Shown: positions 1-9,849, counted from the first letter of the stretch. The stretch: 64,000 nucleotides of DNA from [Pantoea] beijingensis (GCF_022647505.1 NZ_CP071409.1:3410001-3474000); one strand, 5' to 3'. Made by a program: numbers and translations. Notes: generated from the sequence alone by a model not told the origin.

Positions 1-88
1 GGTTAATCCTGTAGCGGCATTAACATTTCCCTTATTCACAGCGCAGAGAAACATTAGTAGCGACCCGTTTTTATATTTTGCACATCAC

Positions 89-658
89 TTAGAAAGTCAT
101 ATCCGAATCAAGCTCGCTCCGCAGAGACTGACGCAAACGCGACAAACGGGAACGGACGGTGCCAATCGGGATTGCCATCTCCAGTGCGACTTCCTGGTAG
201 CTAATATCACCGTCCACGATCAGCTGTAACATCTGCTGAGATTCTTCGGGTAGGTGCGCCACAATGCTCAGTATTTTGCTCAAAGTCCGATGTCCTGCGG
301 TGAGATCATCAGGCTTGCCATGGCAAGGCAACTGACTCAACAGCTCATCACTTAGCTCATCGTGCAGGAAGCTTGTGGCTCGTGATTTATAATAGTTGCG
401 CACCAAATTCAGTGCAATGCCGAAAACCCAGGTTTCAGGACGCGAGGTACCTGAATATTTATGCTTGTTTTTCAAGACTTCCAGCCACGTCGACTGCACT
501 AAATCCTCGACGTCAGCAAAGTTCGCAACCCGCTTACGGATAAAGTTAACCAGACGCTTCTCCTGCTGAGTCATTACGTTCTCCCATCTCACCGACGAAA
601 CCGTTTGCGGGAAAGACTGATCAACATAATGCATTTCATAATCTAATAATGCCGACAT
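89..658 (-). CDS. hrpL: HrpL, ECF-family sigma factor of the Hrp regulon
   Basis: Extracytoplasmic-function sigma factor that directs RNA polymerase to hrp-box promoters. The 189-residue product has a sigma region 2 near residues 30-95 (RKRVANFADVEDLVQSTWLE, then RPETWVFGIALNLVRNYYKS) and a C-terminal region 4 helix-turn-helix (ISYQEVALEMAIPIGTVRSR). An upstream in-frame start exists at 706. The ATG at 658 was chosen because AGGAG lies 7 bases before it and the length then fits HrpL. It is divergent from the hrpJ operon and carries a sigma-54 promoter, so HrpS should activate it. The hrpXY genes that often lie beside hrpL are not in the window and could lie left of base 1. The identification is strong: it combines an ECF fold with the T3SS context and matching hrp boxes. 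Confidence 0.95.
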   Translation of the reverse strand: MSALLDYEMHYVDQSFPQTVSSVRWENVMTQQEKRLVNFIRKRVANFADVEDLVQSTWLEVLKNKHKYSGTSRPETWVFGIALNLVRNYYKSRATSFLHDELSDELLSQLPCHGKPDDLTAGHRTLSKILSIVAHLPEESQQMLQLIVDGDISYQEVALEMAIPIGTVRSRLSRLRQSLRSELDSDMTF

Positions 659-694
659 GGGGTAACTCCTGATAAGGGTTGGAGTTGTACCTGT

Positions 695-710
695 AGCAAA
701 CGCCATGCCA
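695..710 (-). promoter_or_regulatory. Sigma-54 promoter of hrpL
   Basis: On the minus strand the sequence reads TGGCATGGCGTTTGCT, a near-perfect -24/-12 element (TGGCAYG-N4-TTGCW). It lies about 37 bases upstream of the chosen hrpL start. Known hrpL genes are transcribed by RpoN with the enhancer-binding protein HrpS (or HrpR/S), and hrpS is present at 17425-18408. Confidence 0.88.
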
Positions 711-856
711 GCACAAAAATAAAATTAACCAATTGATTTTAAATGAAAGAAAAATCAAATACAGACAATTCCGAGTATAAAGCGACACGGTTTTTTTAAC
801 CCTTTGTGCAACTTTTGACACAGATGTAGCTGCGCATTAAAAATTTTAATTTCTGC

Positions 857-884
857 GGAACCGTACCGGATTCCCCACCACATA
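857..884 (+). promoter_or_regulatory. hrp box upstream of hrpJ
   Basis: GGAACC (857-862), 15 bases, then CCACATA (878-884). This matches the HrpL consensus GGAACC-N15/16-CCACNNA exactly and ends 25 bases before the hrpJ ATG. It should drive hrpJ through hrcU. Confidence 0.93.
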
Positions 885-909
885 ACTGCATTAACCTGCA
901 GAGGTGTTT

Positions 910-2094
910 ATGCGAATTAATCATCCCCTCCCGAAAATTCATCATCATCATCCTACGCACACAACTGGCGATAAGCAGGATGAGATTGATGTCCGCGAGA
1001 GTAACAGCAGTAACGACGCCAGGACTGCCAATAAAGTGAAATCGCCGGAGGGGGAATTCGCTGAAGTCGTTGCTAAAGGCGGGAGCCAGCTAGCCGAGGC
1101 GATTGAAAACCGTCTGAAACTCAATGAGCAGCGCATAACCAACACCCGCCCGGCTGGGCGCTTGCGGATCGCGGTCGATAAAATCGAGCGTCTGGCTGAG
1201 CTTTATCAATTGCTGGACGATCGGCCGTCTGAGACCCAAAACAAACAACACGCGGCGATTAACGCCCTGACCTCGCGTGAAGCACCGGCCTCGCCGGAAG
1301 AGTATCTTTCTGCAGCCAATGACGACCCCGTCATTGCCGATACTCTGCTCCGCATTTCACTGGAGAAAGCACAGAAAAAACAAGACAGTGCGGCAGTTGA
1401 GAAAATTCAACTGGCGTTAGCGACGCTTAGCAGCAAGTTCGGCGAGCAGATTGTCGCCGGTGTGAATACCGCCGCAGCGATTTCACTGTTTAGTACCCAG
1501 CCTGAGCAGAAACAGGCGATGCGTCAAATTTATTATAACTCAGTGATCGGCCAGCAATCCTCCGGGGCAATTTTCGATGCCCTGCTCGATAAGTTTGGCA
1601 AAGAAGGCTTTGTGCCCGCACTGCGCACGCTGCAACGCGCGCTGGCTGATGATATTGCTGCATTCGCACCTTCGATGACGCCGGTCGCGCTGCGCAAAGT
1701 ATTAAACGGGCTTAACGATACCCGCACCATCACCCACACGATGGCGGCGGTTGATACTCTGTTGCAGCGCCTGAATAACAAATATCCGCATATCTCGCTC
1801 GACGGATCCCAACTGACTCGCCGTCTGCTCAACCTGACGCAGAACGGCTTCAAGCCACAGGACATCGCCAATCTGGGGCTGGAGGTAGTCGGCCAGCAGC
1901 CGCATCATCAGTCAGTATTTTTCAACCAACTTTTATCACTGTTGCAGAAACTCCCCGCCACGTTATGGCGCGAAGAAAAAAACCGAGGCGGCGCGTTGGC
2001 CATGCTACGCACACTGATCGGTGAGTATGCAACGTGGGAACAGAAAACAACCCGAAAAACTAAATATCGATCGTCGCTCAATGCCCGTTCGTAA
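910..2094 (+). CDS. hrpJ: HrpJ, T3SS gatekeeper (SctW/YopN family)
   Basis: Export-control protein that, in this family, regulates the order of substrate secretion at the cytoplasmic face of the machine. It has 394 residues, with a low-complexity N-terminus (a HHHH stretch and a region rich in N/D) typical of a secreted gatekeeper, followed by an all-helical body. ATG 910 is preferred over an in-frame GTG at 904 because GAGG at 901-904 is a suitable ribosome binding site for it. It is the first gene after the hrp box and 33 bases before hrcV. The name rests on position, length and HrpJ/YopN-like character. Confidence 0.88.
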   Translation: MRINHPLPKIHHHHPTHTTGDKQDEIDVRESNSSNDARTANKVKSPEGEFAEVVAKGGSQLAEAIENRLKLNEQRITNTRPAGRLRIAVDKIERLAELYQLLDDRPSETQNKQHAAINALTSREAPASPEEYLSAANDDPVIADTLLRISLEKAQKKQDSAAVEKIQLALATLSSKFGEQIVAGVNTAAAISLFSTQPEQKQAMRQIYYNSVIGQQSSGAIFDALLDKFGKEGFVPALRTLQRALADDIAAFAPSMTPVALRKVLNGLNDTRTITHTMAAVDTLLQRLNNKYPHISLDGSQLTRRLLNLTQNGFKPQDIANLGLEVVGQQPHHQSVFFNQLLSLLQKLPATLWREEKNRGGALAMLRTLIGEYATWEQKTTRKTKYRSSLNARS

Positions 2095-2127
2095 CACATG
2101 CAAGCTTGGAGTAGCCTGAGGCTGTAG

Positions 2128-4236
2128 ATGAATACCCTATTTAACCTGCTAAATAAAATTGCCATCAGCGCAATGCAGCGCTCAGAAATTGTCGGTGCAG
2201 CTATTGCACTGGCGATCGTATTCATGCTGATTATTCCGTTACCTCTGCCGTTGATCGATGTGCTGATTGCCGTCAATATCAGTCTGTCTTCACTGCTGAT
2301 CGTACTGGCAATGTACTTGCCGAAGCCGCTGGCTTTTTCAACCTTCCCGGCGGTGCTGCTGCTAACCACCATGTTCCGTATGGCGCTCTCTATCTCCACC
2401 ACCCGCCAAATTTTGCTGCAACAGAACGCCGGGCATATCGTACAGGCGTTTGGCGACTTCGTGGTCGGTGGTAACCTCGCCGTGGGCCTGGTGGTGTTTT
2501 TAATTCTTACCGTGGTCAACTTTCTGGTCATTACCAAAGGCTCCGAGCGCGTGGCGGAAGTGGCAGCGCGCTTCACCCTTGACGCCATGCCAGGCAAACA
2601 GATGTCTATCGACAGCGATCTGCGTGCCGGCATGATTAACGTACAGCAGGCGAAAAATCGCCGCGAAGACTTAGCTAAAGAGAGCCAGCTGTTCGGCGCC
2701 ATGGACGGTGCGATGAAGTTCGTAAAAGGCGACGCCATCTCCGGCCTGGTTATCCTGTTTATCAACATGATCGGCGGCTTTTGTATTGGCGTCTTGCAAC
2801 TGGGTATGGAGGCAGGCGATGCCATGCATACCTACTCCATTTTGACCATTGGCGATGGCCTGATTGCTCAGATCCCTGCTCTGCTTATCTCGCTGACCGC
2901 CGGGATGATCATCACCCGCGTCTCCGGCAACGAGGAGATTAAAAGCAACAATATTGGTCGCGAAATTACCGATCAACTGACTAGCCAACCCAAAGCATGG
3001 ATTATCTCCTCCTTTGGTATGTTGTGTTTTGCCCTGCTGCCGGGAATGCCCACGGTTATTTTTATTATCCTTGCGGCCATCACCTGTACAACCGGTTCAT
3101 TCCAGCTATGGCGCGCAAGCAAGCAAGCTGTACAGGTCGTGCGCGAACAAGTTGAGAATATCACCCCGGATATGAACGGCAGCGAAGATATACGTTCCTT
3201 CAATCCCGCACGCTATTTTGTACTCAGCTTTCCGGCAGCACGCCATGGCGACCCGATAGTCGATAAGATAACGGAAGGCGTGCGACGCCTGCGTAACCGT
3301 ATCGTCTACCGCTACGGCTTTACCCTGCCGTCGTTCCATGTGGAATATATCCCCACGCAGCCGGAAGATGAATTTCGTTTTAGCATATATGAAATTCCTA
3401 AGATAACCGCCACCCTGAGCAACGATCGCTACGCGGTTGAGGCTGGCTTGCTGACGGAAGAACAGCGTAACGACACCGATGGTCGCACTCCTGGGATCGA
3501 GCGCCGCAACGAAAGCCAGTTCCTGTGGTTTGGTGACGGTGACAGCCTGCGACAACAAACAGAAATTAAGGTGTGGAGCGCCTCGGAGCTGCTACTTGAA
3601 CGTATGGAACAGGCGCTATTTGCCAACAGCTCACGCTTCATTGGCTTACAGGAGACTCGCTCCATTCTGAACTGGCTGGAGGCCGAGCACGCTGAACTGG
3701 CACAGGAATTTCAGCGTATCCTGCCACTGCCACGCCTTTCCGCTGTGTTGCAGCGTCTGGTCGCCGAGCGCGTTTCCCTGCGTTCGGTGCGTGGCATTAC
3801 CGAATCGTTGATTGAACACGGTCAGCACGAACGCGACATCAATCTGCTCGTCGATCAGGTGCGTATCGATATTAAAGAGCAAATTTGCCATCAGTATGCG
3901 AGTGAAGGCGGCATATCAGTCTGGCTGCTTACCCCTGAAACCGAAGAGATCCTACGTGACAGCCTGCGTCAGACACAGAATGACACCTTTTTCGCTCTGG
4001 AGCAGCAGCAGCACACTCAATTACTGGAATATTTTAAAGATCTCTTCCCGCTCTTTGAACCGCTGTCTGGCGTGCTGCTAACGGCACAGGACTTGCGCAG
4101 CCCACTGCGCATGTTGATTCAGGATGAGTTCAACCATGTACCGGTTCTGTCGTTTGCCGAGCTGCAGTTTGACCTGTCGGTTAACGTGCTGGGCCGTATT
4201 GAGCTGAATACTTCATCCGAATCCTTCAACGCATAA
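2128..4236 (+). CDS. hrcV: HrcV, T3SS export gate (SctV, FHIPEP family)
   Basis: Major export-gate membrane protein that forms a nonamer below the export channel. The 702 residues contain an N-terminal half with about eight membrane segments (for example AIALAIVFMLIIPLPLPLID) and the FHIPEP-family signature region around RFTLDAMPGKQMSIDSDLRA. A soluble cytoplasmic domain follows from about residue 340. Length and motifs match HrcV/InvA/FlhA. It sits second in the hrpJ operon, as in other Hrp1 systems. Nothing is truncated. Confidence 0.97.
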   Translation: MNTLFNLLNKIAISAMQRSEIVGAAIALAIVFMLIIPLPLPLIDVLIAVNISLSSLLIVLAMYLPKPLAFSTFPAVLLLTTMFRMALSISTTRQILLQQNAGHIVQAFGDFVVGGNLAVGLVVFLILTVVNFLVITKGSERVAEVAARFTLDAMPGKQMSIDSDLRAGMINVQQAKNRREDLAKESQLFGAMDGAMKFVKGDAISGLVILFINMIGGFCIGVLQLGMEAGDAMHTYSILTIGDGLIAQIPALLISLTAGMIITRVSGNEEIKSNNIGREITDQLTSQPKAWIISSFGMLCFALLPGMPTVIFIILAAITCTTGSFQLWRASKQAVQVVREQVENITPDMNGSEDIRSFNPARYFVLSFPAARHGDPIVDKITEGVRRLRNRIVYRYGFTLPSFHVEYIPTQPEDEFRFSIYEIPKITATLSNDRYAVEAGLLTEEQRNDTDGRTPGIERRNESQFLWFGDGDSLRQQTEIKVWSASELLLERMEQALFANSSRFIGLQETRSILNWLEAEHAELAQEFQRILPLPRLSAVLQRLVAERVSLRSVRGITESLIEHGQHERDINLLVDQVRIDIKEQICHQYASEGGISVWLLTPETEEILRDSLRQTQNDTFFALEQQQHTQLLEYFKDLFPLFEPLSGVLLTAQDLRSPLRMLIQDEFNHVPVLSFAELQFDLSVNVLGRIELNTSSESFNA

Positions 4237-4246
4237 GGACCTCATC

Positions 4247-5215
4247 ATGTATGAGCTCAGAGTCTTAAATGGTCTTCATGAAGGTGCCGCGCTTCCCCTC
4301 AGTGGCAACCTTTGGTGGATAGGGAATACGGTCGAGAGTGACCTGCAACTGTGTGACAACGGTATCAAAGCGCGCCACTGTCAACTGGTACGGCAGGATG
4401 ATCAATCATGGCTACTTCTGGCCGAAGAAGGCATCGTATGTAACCGCGAAGGCGAACGCCAAACCATCCCATTGAGTATTGTGCCAGGCGAAATTTTCAC
4501 ACTCAACGGCGTGTGGATCTGCCTTGAAGCCGCAGAAACCGAATGGTCTGGCAACCAGATCATCCCCCAACCGCAAGTACAAACTGCGATCAAGCCTGTC
4601 CAGCCCGTACAACAGGATCGGCAAGAGCCGATAGGCGAACAAATCGCGGCGATGGTACCGGCGAAAAAATCACTGTTCAAACGCCTGTTGCCACCGTGGA
4701 CACAGATAACCGCAGTCTCACTGCTGCTGCTGTTTGCTATCACCGTGACCAGTTGGATCCTCCAGCCGGGCATCGCCGAACAAAGCACCGAGACCACCAC
4801 ACAACTCAGCAAACCACATCTTGACAACAACGTTGCTATACGAACGGTGGTGGAACACATGTTGCGCGAACGTCAGTTGAACGGTGTGGTGAAAATCGAT
4901 ACGTCAAAGAAAAGCGTTATCCTGCGCGGTTCGCTACCTAAAGATCAATTGCCGGTCGTGCAACGGATGGTCGATAACGTAGAGAAAAACTATCACTTGG
5001 GTGTGCCACTGATCAACGACACCGAAGCGCGTGCCACCACGCTGCCGTTTCGCATCACTCAAATCACCGATGGCAGCAAAGCCAACATCGTCACTGAGGA
5101 TGGCCAACGCCTGTTTATCGGCGATGAACATAGCGGCTTCCGCTTAGTGCGTATCAGTACCAACGAAGTGCAGTTCAGAGGCCAGGACAACAACGACATC
5201 ACGGTGAACTGGTAA
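4247..5215 (+). CDS. hrpQ: HrpQ, inner-membrane ring protein (SctD family)
   Basis: Outer member of the inner-membrane rings. The 322 residues have the SctD layout: an N-terminal FHA-like domain (about 1-100, with an SGNLWWIGNT stretch), a linker, one membrane segment near 156-176 (ITAVSLLLLFAITVTSWIL), and a periplasmic ring-building part. It starts 10 bases after hrcV, and its stop overlaps the hrcN start by one base, so translation is probably coupled. The name comes from its position between hrcV and hrcN and from the domain layout. Confidence 0.9.
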   Translation: MYELRVLNGLHEGAALPLSGNLWWIGNTVESDLQLCDNGIKARHCQLVRQDDQSWLLLAEEGIVCNREGERQTIPLSIVPGEIFTLNGVWICLEAAETEWSGNQIIPQPQVQTAIKPVQPVQQDRQEPIGEQIAAMVPAKKSLFKRLLPPWTQITAVSLLLLFAITVTSWILQPGIAEQSTETTTQLSKPHLDNNVAIRTVVEHMLRERQLNGVVKIDTSKKSVILRGSLPKDQLPVVQRMVDNVEKNYHLGVPLINDTEARATTLPFRITQITDGSKANIVTEDGQRLFIGDEHSGFRLVRISTNEVQFRGQDNNDITVNW

Positions 5216-6573
5216 TGGACGCGATCAAGGCACTGGACAACTGGTACCAGCAACGTTCGCAGGCGCTGAGGGCCGTTTCGGCAGTCACCGCCAGCGGTAA
5301 AATTACCGGAATCAACGGCATTCTGCTGGAGAGCAGCTTGCCACAAGCACGTATTGGTGATTTATGCCGGGTGAGCCGCAGCGGCGATGATGAGATGATG
5401 GCTGAAGTCGTCGGCTTCAATCCGAATCACACCCTGCTGTCAGCGCTTGGCCCACTGGACGGCGTCGCACAGGGCGCCAAAGTGGTCCCCCTCTTTCAGC
5501 CACACAGCATCGCGGTGTCGGAAGCCCTGCTCGGCAGCGTACTCGACGGCTTTGGTCGTGCTATCGATGACGACAGCATTTCAGCCTTTGCGCTCTCCAG
5601 TGAACACGCTAACACCACGCCGGTATTGGGTGACGCTCCGTCGCCGACCGATCGTCCGCGTATCGACACCGCGTTGACCACCGGGATCCGCGCGATTGAT
5701 GGCTTGCTGACGATTGGCGTTGGCCAACGCGTCGGCGTATTCGCCGGTGCAGGCTGTGGCAAAACGACGCTCCTGGCGGAACTGGCACGTAATACGCCGT
5801 GCGACGTCATCGTCTTTGGTTTGATCGGCGAGCGAGGCCGCGAACTTCGCGAGTTTCTCGATCATGAACTGGACGCCAAATTACGCAGCCGTACCGTACT
5901 GGTTTGTTCCACCTCGGACCGCAGCAGCATGGAGCGTGCCCGCGCTGCCTTTACGGCCACTTCTATTGCCGAAGCCTTCCGCGACAGCGGTAAAAGCGTA
6001 TTACTGATCATCGATTCCCTGACTCGTTTTGCCCGTGCCCAGCGAGAAATTGGGCTGGCATTGGGTGAGCCGCCTGGACGCGGTGGCCTACCGCCTTCGG
6101 TCTATACTCTGTTGCCCGGTTTGCTGGAGCGTGCGGGGAAAACCTCAAAAGGATCCATTACCGCGCTCTATTCCGTGCTGATCGAGCAGGACTCAATGAA
6201 TGACCCGGTGGCGGACGAAGTTCGATCGCTGATTGACGGGCACATTGTACTGGCACGTCGCCTGGCGGAGCGAGGTCACTATCCAGCCATTGATATCTTA
6301 GCCAGCCTGAGCCGTACCATGTCGAGCGTGGTGGATCCATCACAAATGCAGGATGCCTCACTGGTGCGCCAGTTGATGTCTTCTTATCAACAAGTCGAAA
6401 TGCTCATTCGTCTGGGAGAATACCAACCTGGCAACGATGCGATGGTTGATGCCGCCGTACAGGCGCAGGGAGCGATTAACGCCTATTTACGTCAGGCGGG
6501 GCGTTCTCCTACCGCTTTCGAAGACGTCCGTTATGCTCTTGCTGAGGTAAGCCGCTATGCGCCGACACATTGA
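5215..6573 (+). CDS. hrcN: HrcN, T3SS ATPase (SctN)
   Basis: Hexameric F1-like ATPase that unfolds substrates and releases chaperones at the export gate. The 452 residues include Walker A GAGCGKTTLL near residue 179, Walker B region SVLLIIDSLTRFARAQREIG, and the family signature PSVYTLLPGLLERAG. Length is normal for SctN. The gene overlaps hrpQ by one base and hrpO by 17 bases. Identification is unambiguous at family level, and the hrp context separates it from FliI. Confidence 0.98.
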   Translation: MDAIKALDNWYQQRSQALRAVSAVTASGKITGINGILLESSLPQARIGDLCRVSRSGDDEMMAEVVGFNPNHTLLSALGPLDGVAQGAKVVPLFQPHSIAVSEALLGSVLDGFGRAIDDDSISAFALSSEHANTTPVLGDAPSPTDRPRIDTALTTGIRAIDGLLTIGVGQRVGVFAGAGCGKTTLLAELARNTPCDVIVFGLIGERGRELREFLDHELDAKLRSRTVLVCSTSDRSSMERARAAFTATSIAEAFRDSGKSVLLIIDSLTRFARAQREIGLALGEPPGRGGLPPSVYTLLPGLLERAGKTSKGSITALYSVLIEQDSMNDPVADEVRSLIDGHIVLARRLAERGHYPAIDILASLSRTMSSVVDPSQMQDASLVRQLMSSYQQVEMLIRLGEYQPGNDAMVDAAVQAQGAINAYLRQAGRSPTAFEDVRYALAEVSRYAPTH

Positions 6574-7024
6574 TCCTGAAACGCCGCCAGAACCCGATTT
6601 ACAAGCCGAAGAGTTACAGCGCATTCTTAAAATCCTGCTGCCAATTCGTAAACAGCGCCTGAGCCGCAGTGAACGCGTGCAGCGTGCCGAAGCGGCCAAA
6701 CTGGTGGCCTGCGATCGTGCGCTTATTGAAGGTGAACAACAATTAGTCGGGCAACGGCAGGAGTACCGTACCGTCAATACGATGGTGGAGGAGCAGTACG
6801 TTGGTCGGACCGAGGCGCTGAGTACGCTGCGCAACGTCCTGAATAAGGAGCAAACAAGCCACCAGATGGTACTGCAACAGGAAATACACCTGGTACAGCT
6901 AGACGCCGATCGTCAGCAGCAGCAACAGAAAAATGAAAACGCCCAACGCGATGTGGCCTTGCGCCAGCGTGAAGTTGAAAAAGTGGAGTATCTGCTCCAG
7001 CAACATCAGGGGAATAACTCATAA
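6557..7024 (+). CDS. hrpO: HrpO, ATPase stalk protein (SctO)
   Basis: Small coiled-coil stalk that links the ATPase to the export gate (FliJ/YscO-like). The 155 residues are almost wholly charged and glutamine-rich helix, with no membrane segment. It overlaps hrcN by 17 bases, and its stop overlaps the hrpP start, the standard position of hrpO. Sequence in this family is poorly conserved, so the call rests on order, size and coiled-coil character. Confidence 0.85.
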   Translation: MRRHIDPETPPEPDLQAEELQRILKILLPIRKQRLSRSERVQRAEAAKLVACDRALIEGEQQLVGQRQEYRTVNTMVEEQYVGRTEALSTLRNVLNKEQTSHQMVLQQEIHLVQLDADRQQQQQKNENAQRDVALRQREVEKVEYLLQQHQGNNS

Positions 7025-7707
7025 TGCATCGCCCTATACAACATTCGTTACCTCCCACAGCGCACACCCAGCAGCACCATGACCATGAGAATCGCGAGGA
7101 GGCCCAGGCAAAAAATCGTCCGAATCCGGCATTCGCCAACAACAAACCCAACGCGCTAATCCAGCCGAGAAACCCGCTACCCGGTCCGCTATCGGCGCAG
7201 CACAGCGGTCGCTCGTCCACCGCCTCCCGCAGCGCGGACAAGCACCACCTGAACCGTGACAAAAATGATTTCGCCAGCCTACTTTCTGGTGACAACGAAG
7301 CAGCTATGCCGATATTGCCAGTCATGCTGGCCGATAATCACAGCGGTGAAAACTTCCGTTCGATGCTGTCAGAAGCCAGCGAAGCCGGGGCGTCTGCGCC
7401 AACACCGCCCTGCTGGCAGATTGTTGAACCGACGCTGACCGAGGAGATCGACAAACAGCCGACCTTCCCCGCCACGTTCAGCATGCTGTTACCACAGTTG
7501 GGGGAAGTCAACGCGCAGGTTAATCAGATCAACAGCGGCGAACTCGACATCGCGCTGGCTTTCAAACGTAGCAGTTTTGACGCGGTGCGTGGTTCACAGA
7601 ATAGCTGCGGTCGTTCGCTGTCACAGCGTATGGGCAAACGTGTACACCTGAGCTTCAATCTGCAAGACGAGCGCTATCAGGACAACATGCAGGATAAATG
7701 GTCATGA
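7024..7707 (+). CDS. hrpP: HrpP, needle/pilus length and substrate-switch regulator (SctP)
   Basis: The family controls pilus length and the switch from pilus to effector export. The 227 residues have a polar, disordered, proline-, histidine- and asparagine-rich N-terminal half, as in T3S4 ruler proteins. A folded C-terminal third follows (VNQINSGELDIALAFKRSSF and GKRVHLSFNLQDERY). It lies between hrpO and hrcQ and overlaps hrcQ by 10 bases. The name rests on position and architecture. Confidence 0.83.
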   Translation: MHRPIQHSLPPTAHTQQHHDHENREEAQAKNRPNPAFANNKPNALIQPRNPLPGPLSAQHSGRSSTASRSADKHHLNRDKNDFASLLSGDNEAAMPILPVMLADNHSGENFRSMLSEASEAGASAPTPPCWQIVEPTLTEEIDKQPTFPATFSMLLPQLGEVNAQVNQINSGELDIALAFKRSSFDAVRGSQNSCGRSLSQRMGKRVHLSFNLQDERYQDNMQDKWS

Positions 7708-8900
7708 CAGCGCTGACGTTAAGACAGCAAAGTCGTGCCGAAGCCGACGCCCGGCGCTGGCTTGGTAAAGGCCAGATCCTGCGCTTTTACCACGACAATC
7801 AGCCCGGCGAGCTGCGTATTAAACTGAGTAATAAGGGAGCAGCAGACCTTCGCTGGCCGTGCTTTAGCTGTTCGGCTGGCATGCTGGCGTTAAGTGATTT
7901 TGCGCCACTGTTTTCCCTACTGAGCGAATGCCCGGCACTTAACGGTGATAGCGATGACGACGGGGAATGGTACTGGGAGCTGTTCAATCAAAGTCTGTTT
8001 AGTGATATCGCGTCGCTGTTTGGTACGATACGACCTCTGGCAGCCACCGACACGCCTTCGGTAACACTCTGTTTACAGCTTCAGGTGACTTTTGCCGGGC
8101 AACAGGCTCGCAGCCTGCTATGTCTGACGCCAGAAACCCTGAATACTTTGTCCGCCCATCCCGGCTGGCAACCGCACAAGACTGCGCTCATTGAGACCCT
8201 ACCGCTGACCCTCCCACTGGTGATGGCAACCTTCTCGTTACCGCTGGAAGACATTATTCAATTACAGGCTGGAGATGTTCTGCGTGCGCCCTCTGCACAC
8301 TTCGGTGTTGATGGCGACGGCGTAATTAACATCGGACATCTGGCGCTATATGGAGCACTACAACCTTCGCCCGACTCTCCACACAACGCCTGTTTTTCAA
8401 TTTACGATATCAAGGAGTTAACCATGAGCTACCCGAATGACCCGCTGCTGCCTGCTGATGAAGAAAATCCGTACCCGCACGTTAATGAAACCGATGACTA
8501 CGAGCAAAACGAGCTGTATGACAGCGGCGATGGGGAACAGCTCAACGAGATACTTGATGAAGAAAGTCCGTATCCACACGCCGATGATATGCATGATGAT
8601 TACGGGCAAGATGAACAGCACGAAATCGCTGGCGCGAGTGCGCTTAACGAGGCGCTTAGCGCCCTGCCACTGGAGCTAAGCGTTCGCTGTGGGCAGCTCA
8701 GACTAACACTGGGTGAACTGCAGCAACTGGATATTGGCTCAACCGTGGTAGTCGATAACGTCAAGCCGGGTGCCGCGATACTGTGTCACGGTAGCTTCCC
8801 AATCGCCAAAGGCGAGTTGGTGAATGTCGACGGCCATCTTGGCTTACAGTTGACCAATATCATCAATAACCGACCCGTTGGCACAGGGGAAGGTGTGTAA
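7698..8900 (+). CDS. hrcQ: HrcQ, cytoplasmic sorting-platform/C-ring protein (SctQ)
   Basis: C-ring or sorting-platform subunit. The 400-residue product is a single polypeptide, whereas P. syringae encodes it as hrcQa and hrcQb. A C-terminal SpoA-type domain is visible near residues 320-395 ([20 protein letters not shown] ... [12 protein letters not shown]). Between the halves is an acidic repeated linker with [14 protein letters not shown] and [14 protein letters not shown]. An in-frame ATG at 8424 with a perfect AAGGAG six bases upstream suggests a separate C-terminal product of 158 residues. The first start may be 7698 or the ATG at 7704. Confidence 0.93.
   Translation: MVMTALTLRQQSRAEADARRWLGKGQILRFYHDNQPGELRIKLSNKGAADLRWPCFSCSAGMLALSDFAPLFSLLSECPALNGDSDDDGEWYWELFNQSLFSDIASLFGTIRPLAATDTPSVTLCLQLQVTFAGQQARSLLCLTPETLNTLSAHPGWQPHKTALIETLPLTLPLVMATFSLPLEDIIQLQAGDVLRAPSAHFGVDGDGVINIGHLALYGALQPSPDSPHNACFSIYDIKELTMSYPNDPLLPADEENPYPHVNETDDYEQNELYDSGDGEQLNEILDEESPYPHADDMHDDYGQDEQHEIAGASALNEALSALPLELSVRCGQLRLTLGELQQLDIGSTVVVDNVKPGAAILCHGSFPIAKGELVNVDGHLGLQLTNIINNRPVGTGEGV
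8412..8426 (+). promoter_or_regulatory. Internal ribosome binding site and start within hrcQ
   Basis: AAGGAG (8412-8417), six bases, then ATG (8424-8426), in the hrcQ frame. Translation from here gives a 158-residue C-terminal HrcQ of about HrcQb size. Internal starts making a short SctQ are known in Yersinia YscQ and Salmonella SpaO/SsaQ. Its use here is inferred. Confidence 0.7.
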
Positions 8901-9565
8901 TGAACACCGATATCAATGCCTTTAATCCACTGGCGCTGGCACTGTTGCTTGGCGCACTATCTTTACTGCCGCTGGCGTTGATGATAACCACCAGTTTTTT
9001 AAAAATTTCTATTGTGCTGATGTTAACGCGCAACGCGCTCGGCGTTCAGCAGATCCCCCCCAATATGGCACTTTATAGCATCGCGCTGGCGGCAACATTG
9101 TTCGTAATGGCCCCCGTATTTAACGGCATGCATCAGCGATTTACCGAGCGTCCGATAGATACATCGTCAACGGAAAAGCTGGAAAGCACGTTGACGAACG
9201 GCATTCAACCTCTGACCCTTTTTATGCAGCACAATACCGATGCGGATATCGAGACTCACTTGCAGGAGAATACCCAGCGCATGTGGCCAAAAGAGATGTC
9301 CGCTTCCGTGGTAAAAGATCGCAATAACCTGATGCTCCTGATCCCTGCGTTCGTGCTGTCTGAGCTGCAAAGCGGTTTTAAAATTGGCTTCCTCATCTTT
9401 ATTCCTTTCGTAGTCGTTGACCTGATTGTGTCCAATGTACTGCTCGCGCTTGGTATGCAAATGGTGTCGCCAATGTCCATCTCATTGCCGCTAAAAATCC
9501 TGTTATTTGTAATGGCCAGTGGCTGGACTCGCCTGCTCGACGGCTTGTTCTACAGCTATTTATGA
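8900..9565 (+). CDS. hrcR: HrcR, export apparatus membrane protein (SctR/FliP)
   Basis: Core subunit of the export channel in the inner membrane. The 221 residues carry FliP/SctR signatures: [20 protein letters not shown] with [11 protein letters not shown] near the N-terminus, and [20 protein letters not shown] in the C-terminal half. The start overlaps the hrcQ stop by one base. Length is normal. Confidence 0.97.
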   Translation: MNTDINAFNPLALALLLGALSLLPLALMITTSFLKISIVLMLTRNALGVQQIPPNMALYSIALAATLFVMAPVFNGMHQRFTERPIDTSSTEKLESTLTNGIQPLTLFMQHNTDADIETHLQENTQRMWPKEMSASVVKDRNNLMLLIPAFVLSELQSGFKIGFLIFIPFVVVDLIVSNVLLALGMQMVSPMSISLPLKILLFVMASGWTRLLDGLFYSYL

Positions 9566-9584
9566 CGTAATGAGGGGGTAGGGT

Positions 9585-9848
9585 ATGGATATTATTTACA
9601 TGTTCAAGCAAGCAATGGTCCTGGTGGTGATGCTTTCAGCACCACCACTGGCCGTGGCGGTGCTGATCGGCATTATTATTTCGCTGCTGCAGGCCGTGAT
9701 GCAGTTACAGGATCAGACATTGCCATTTGCCGTCAAGCTGTTGGCGGTAGGCGCTACTCTTGCACTAACCGGCCGCTGGATTGGCGTCCAGTTGCTCGAT
9801 CTGACGCAATCAGCCTTTACCATGATGGCTACAGTGAACGCACCGTAA
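9585..9848 (+). CDS. hrcS: HrcS, export apparatus membrane protein (SctS/FliQ)
   Basis: Eighty-seven residues with two hydrophobic segments, as in FliQ/SctS: MVLVVMLSAPPLAVAVLIGI and a second around LLAVGATLALTGRWIG. The QAVMQLQDQTLPFAVKL stretch between them is the family hallmark. It packs around the HrcR/HrcT channel. It lies 19 bases after hrcR and 1 base before hrcT. Confidence 0.96.
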   Translation: MDIIYMFKQAMVLVVMLSAPPLAVAVLIGIIISLLQAVMQLQDQTLPFAVKLLAVGATLALTGRWIGVQLLDLTQSAFTMMATVNAP

Positions 9849-9849
9849 T

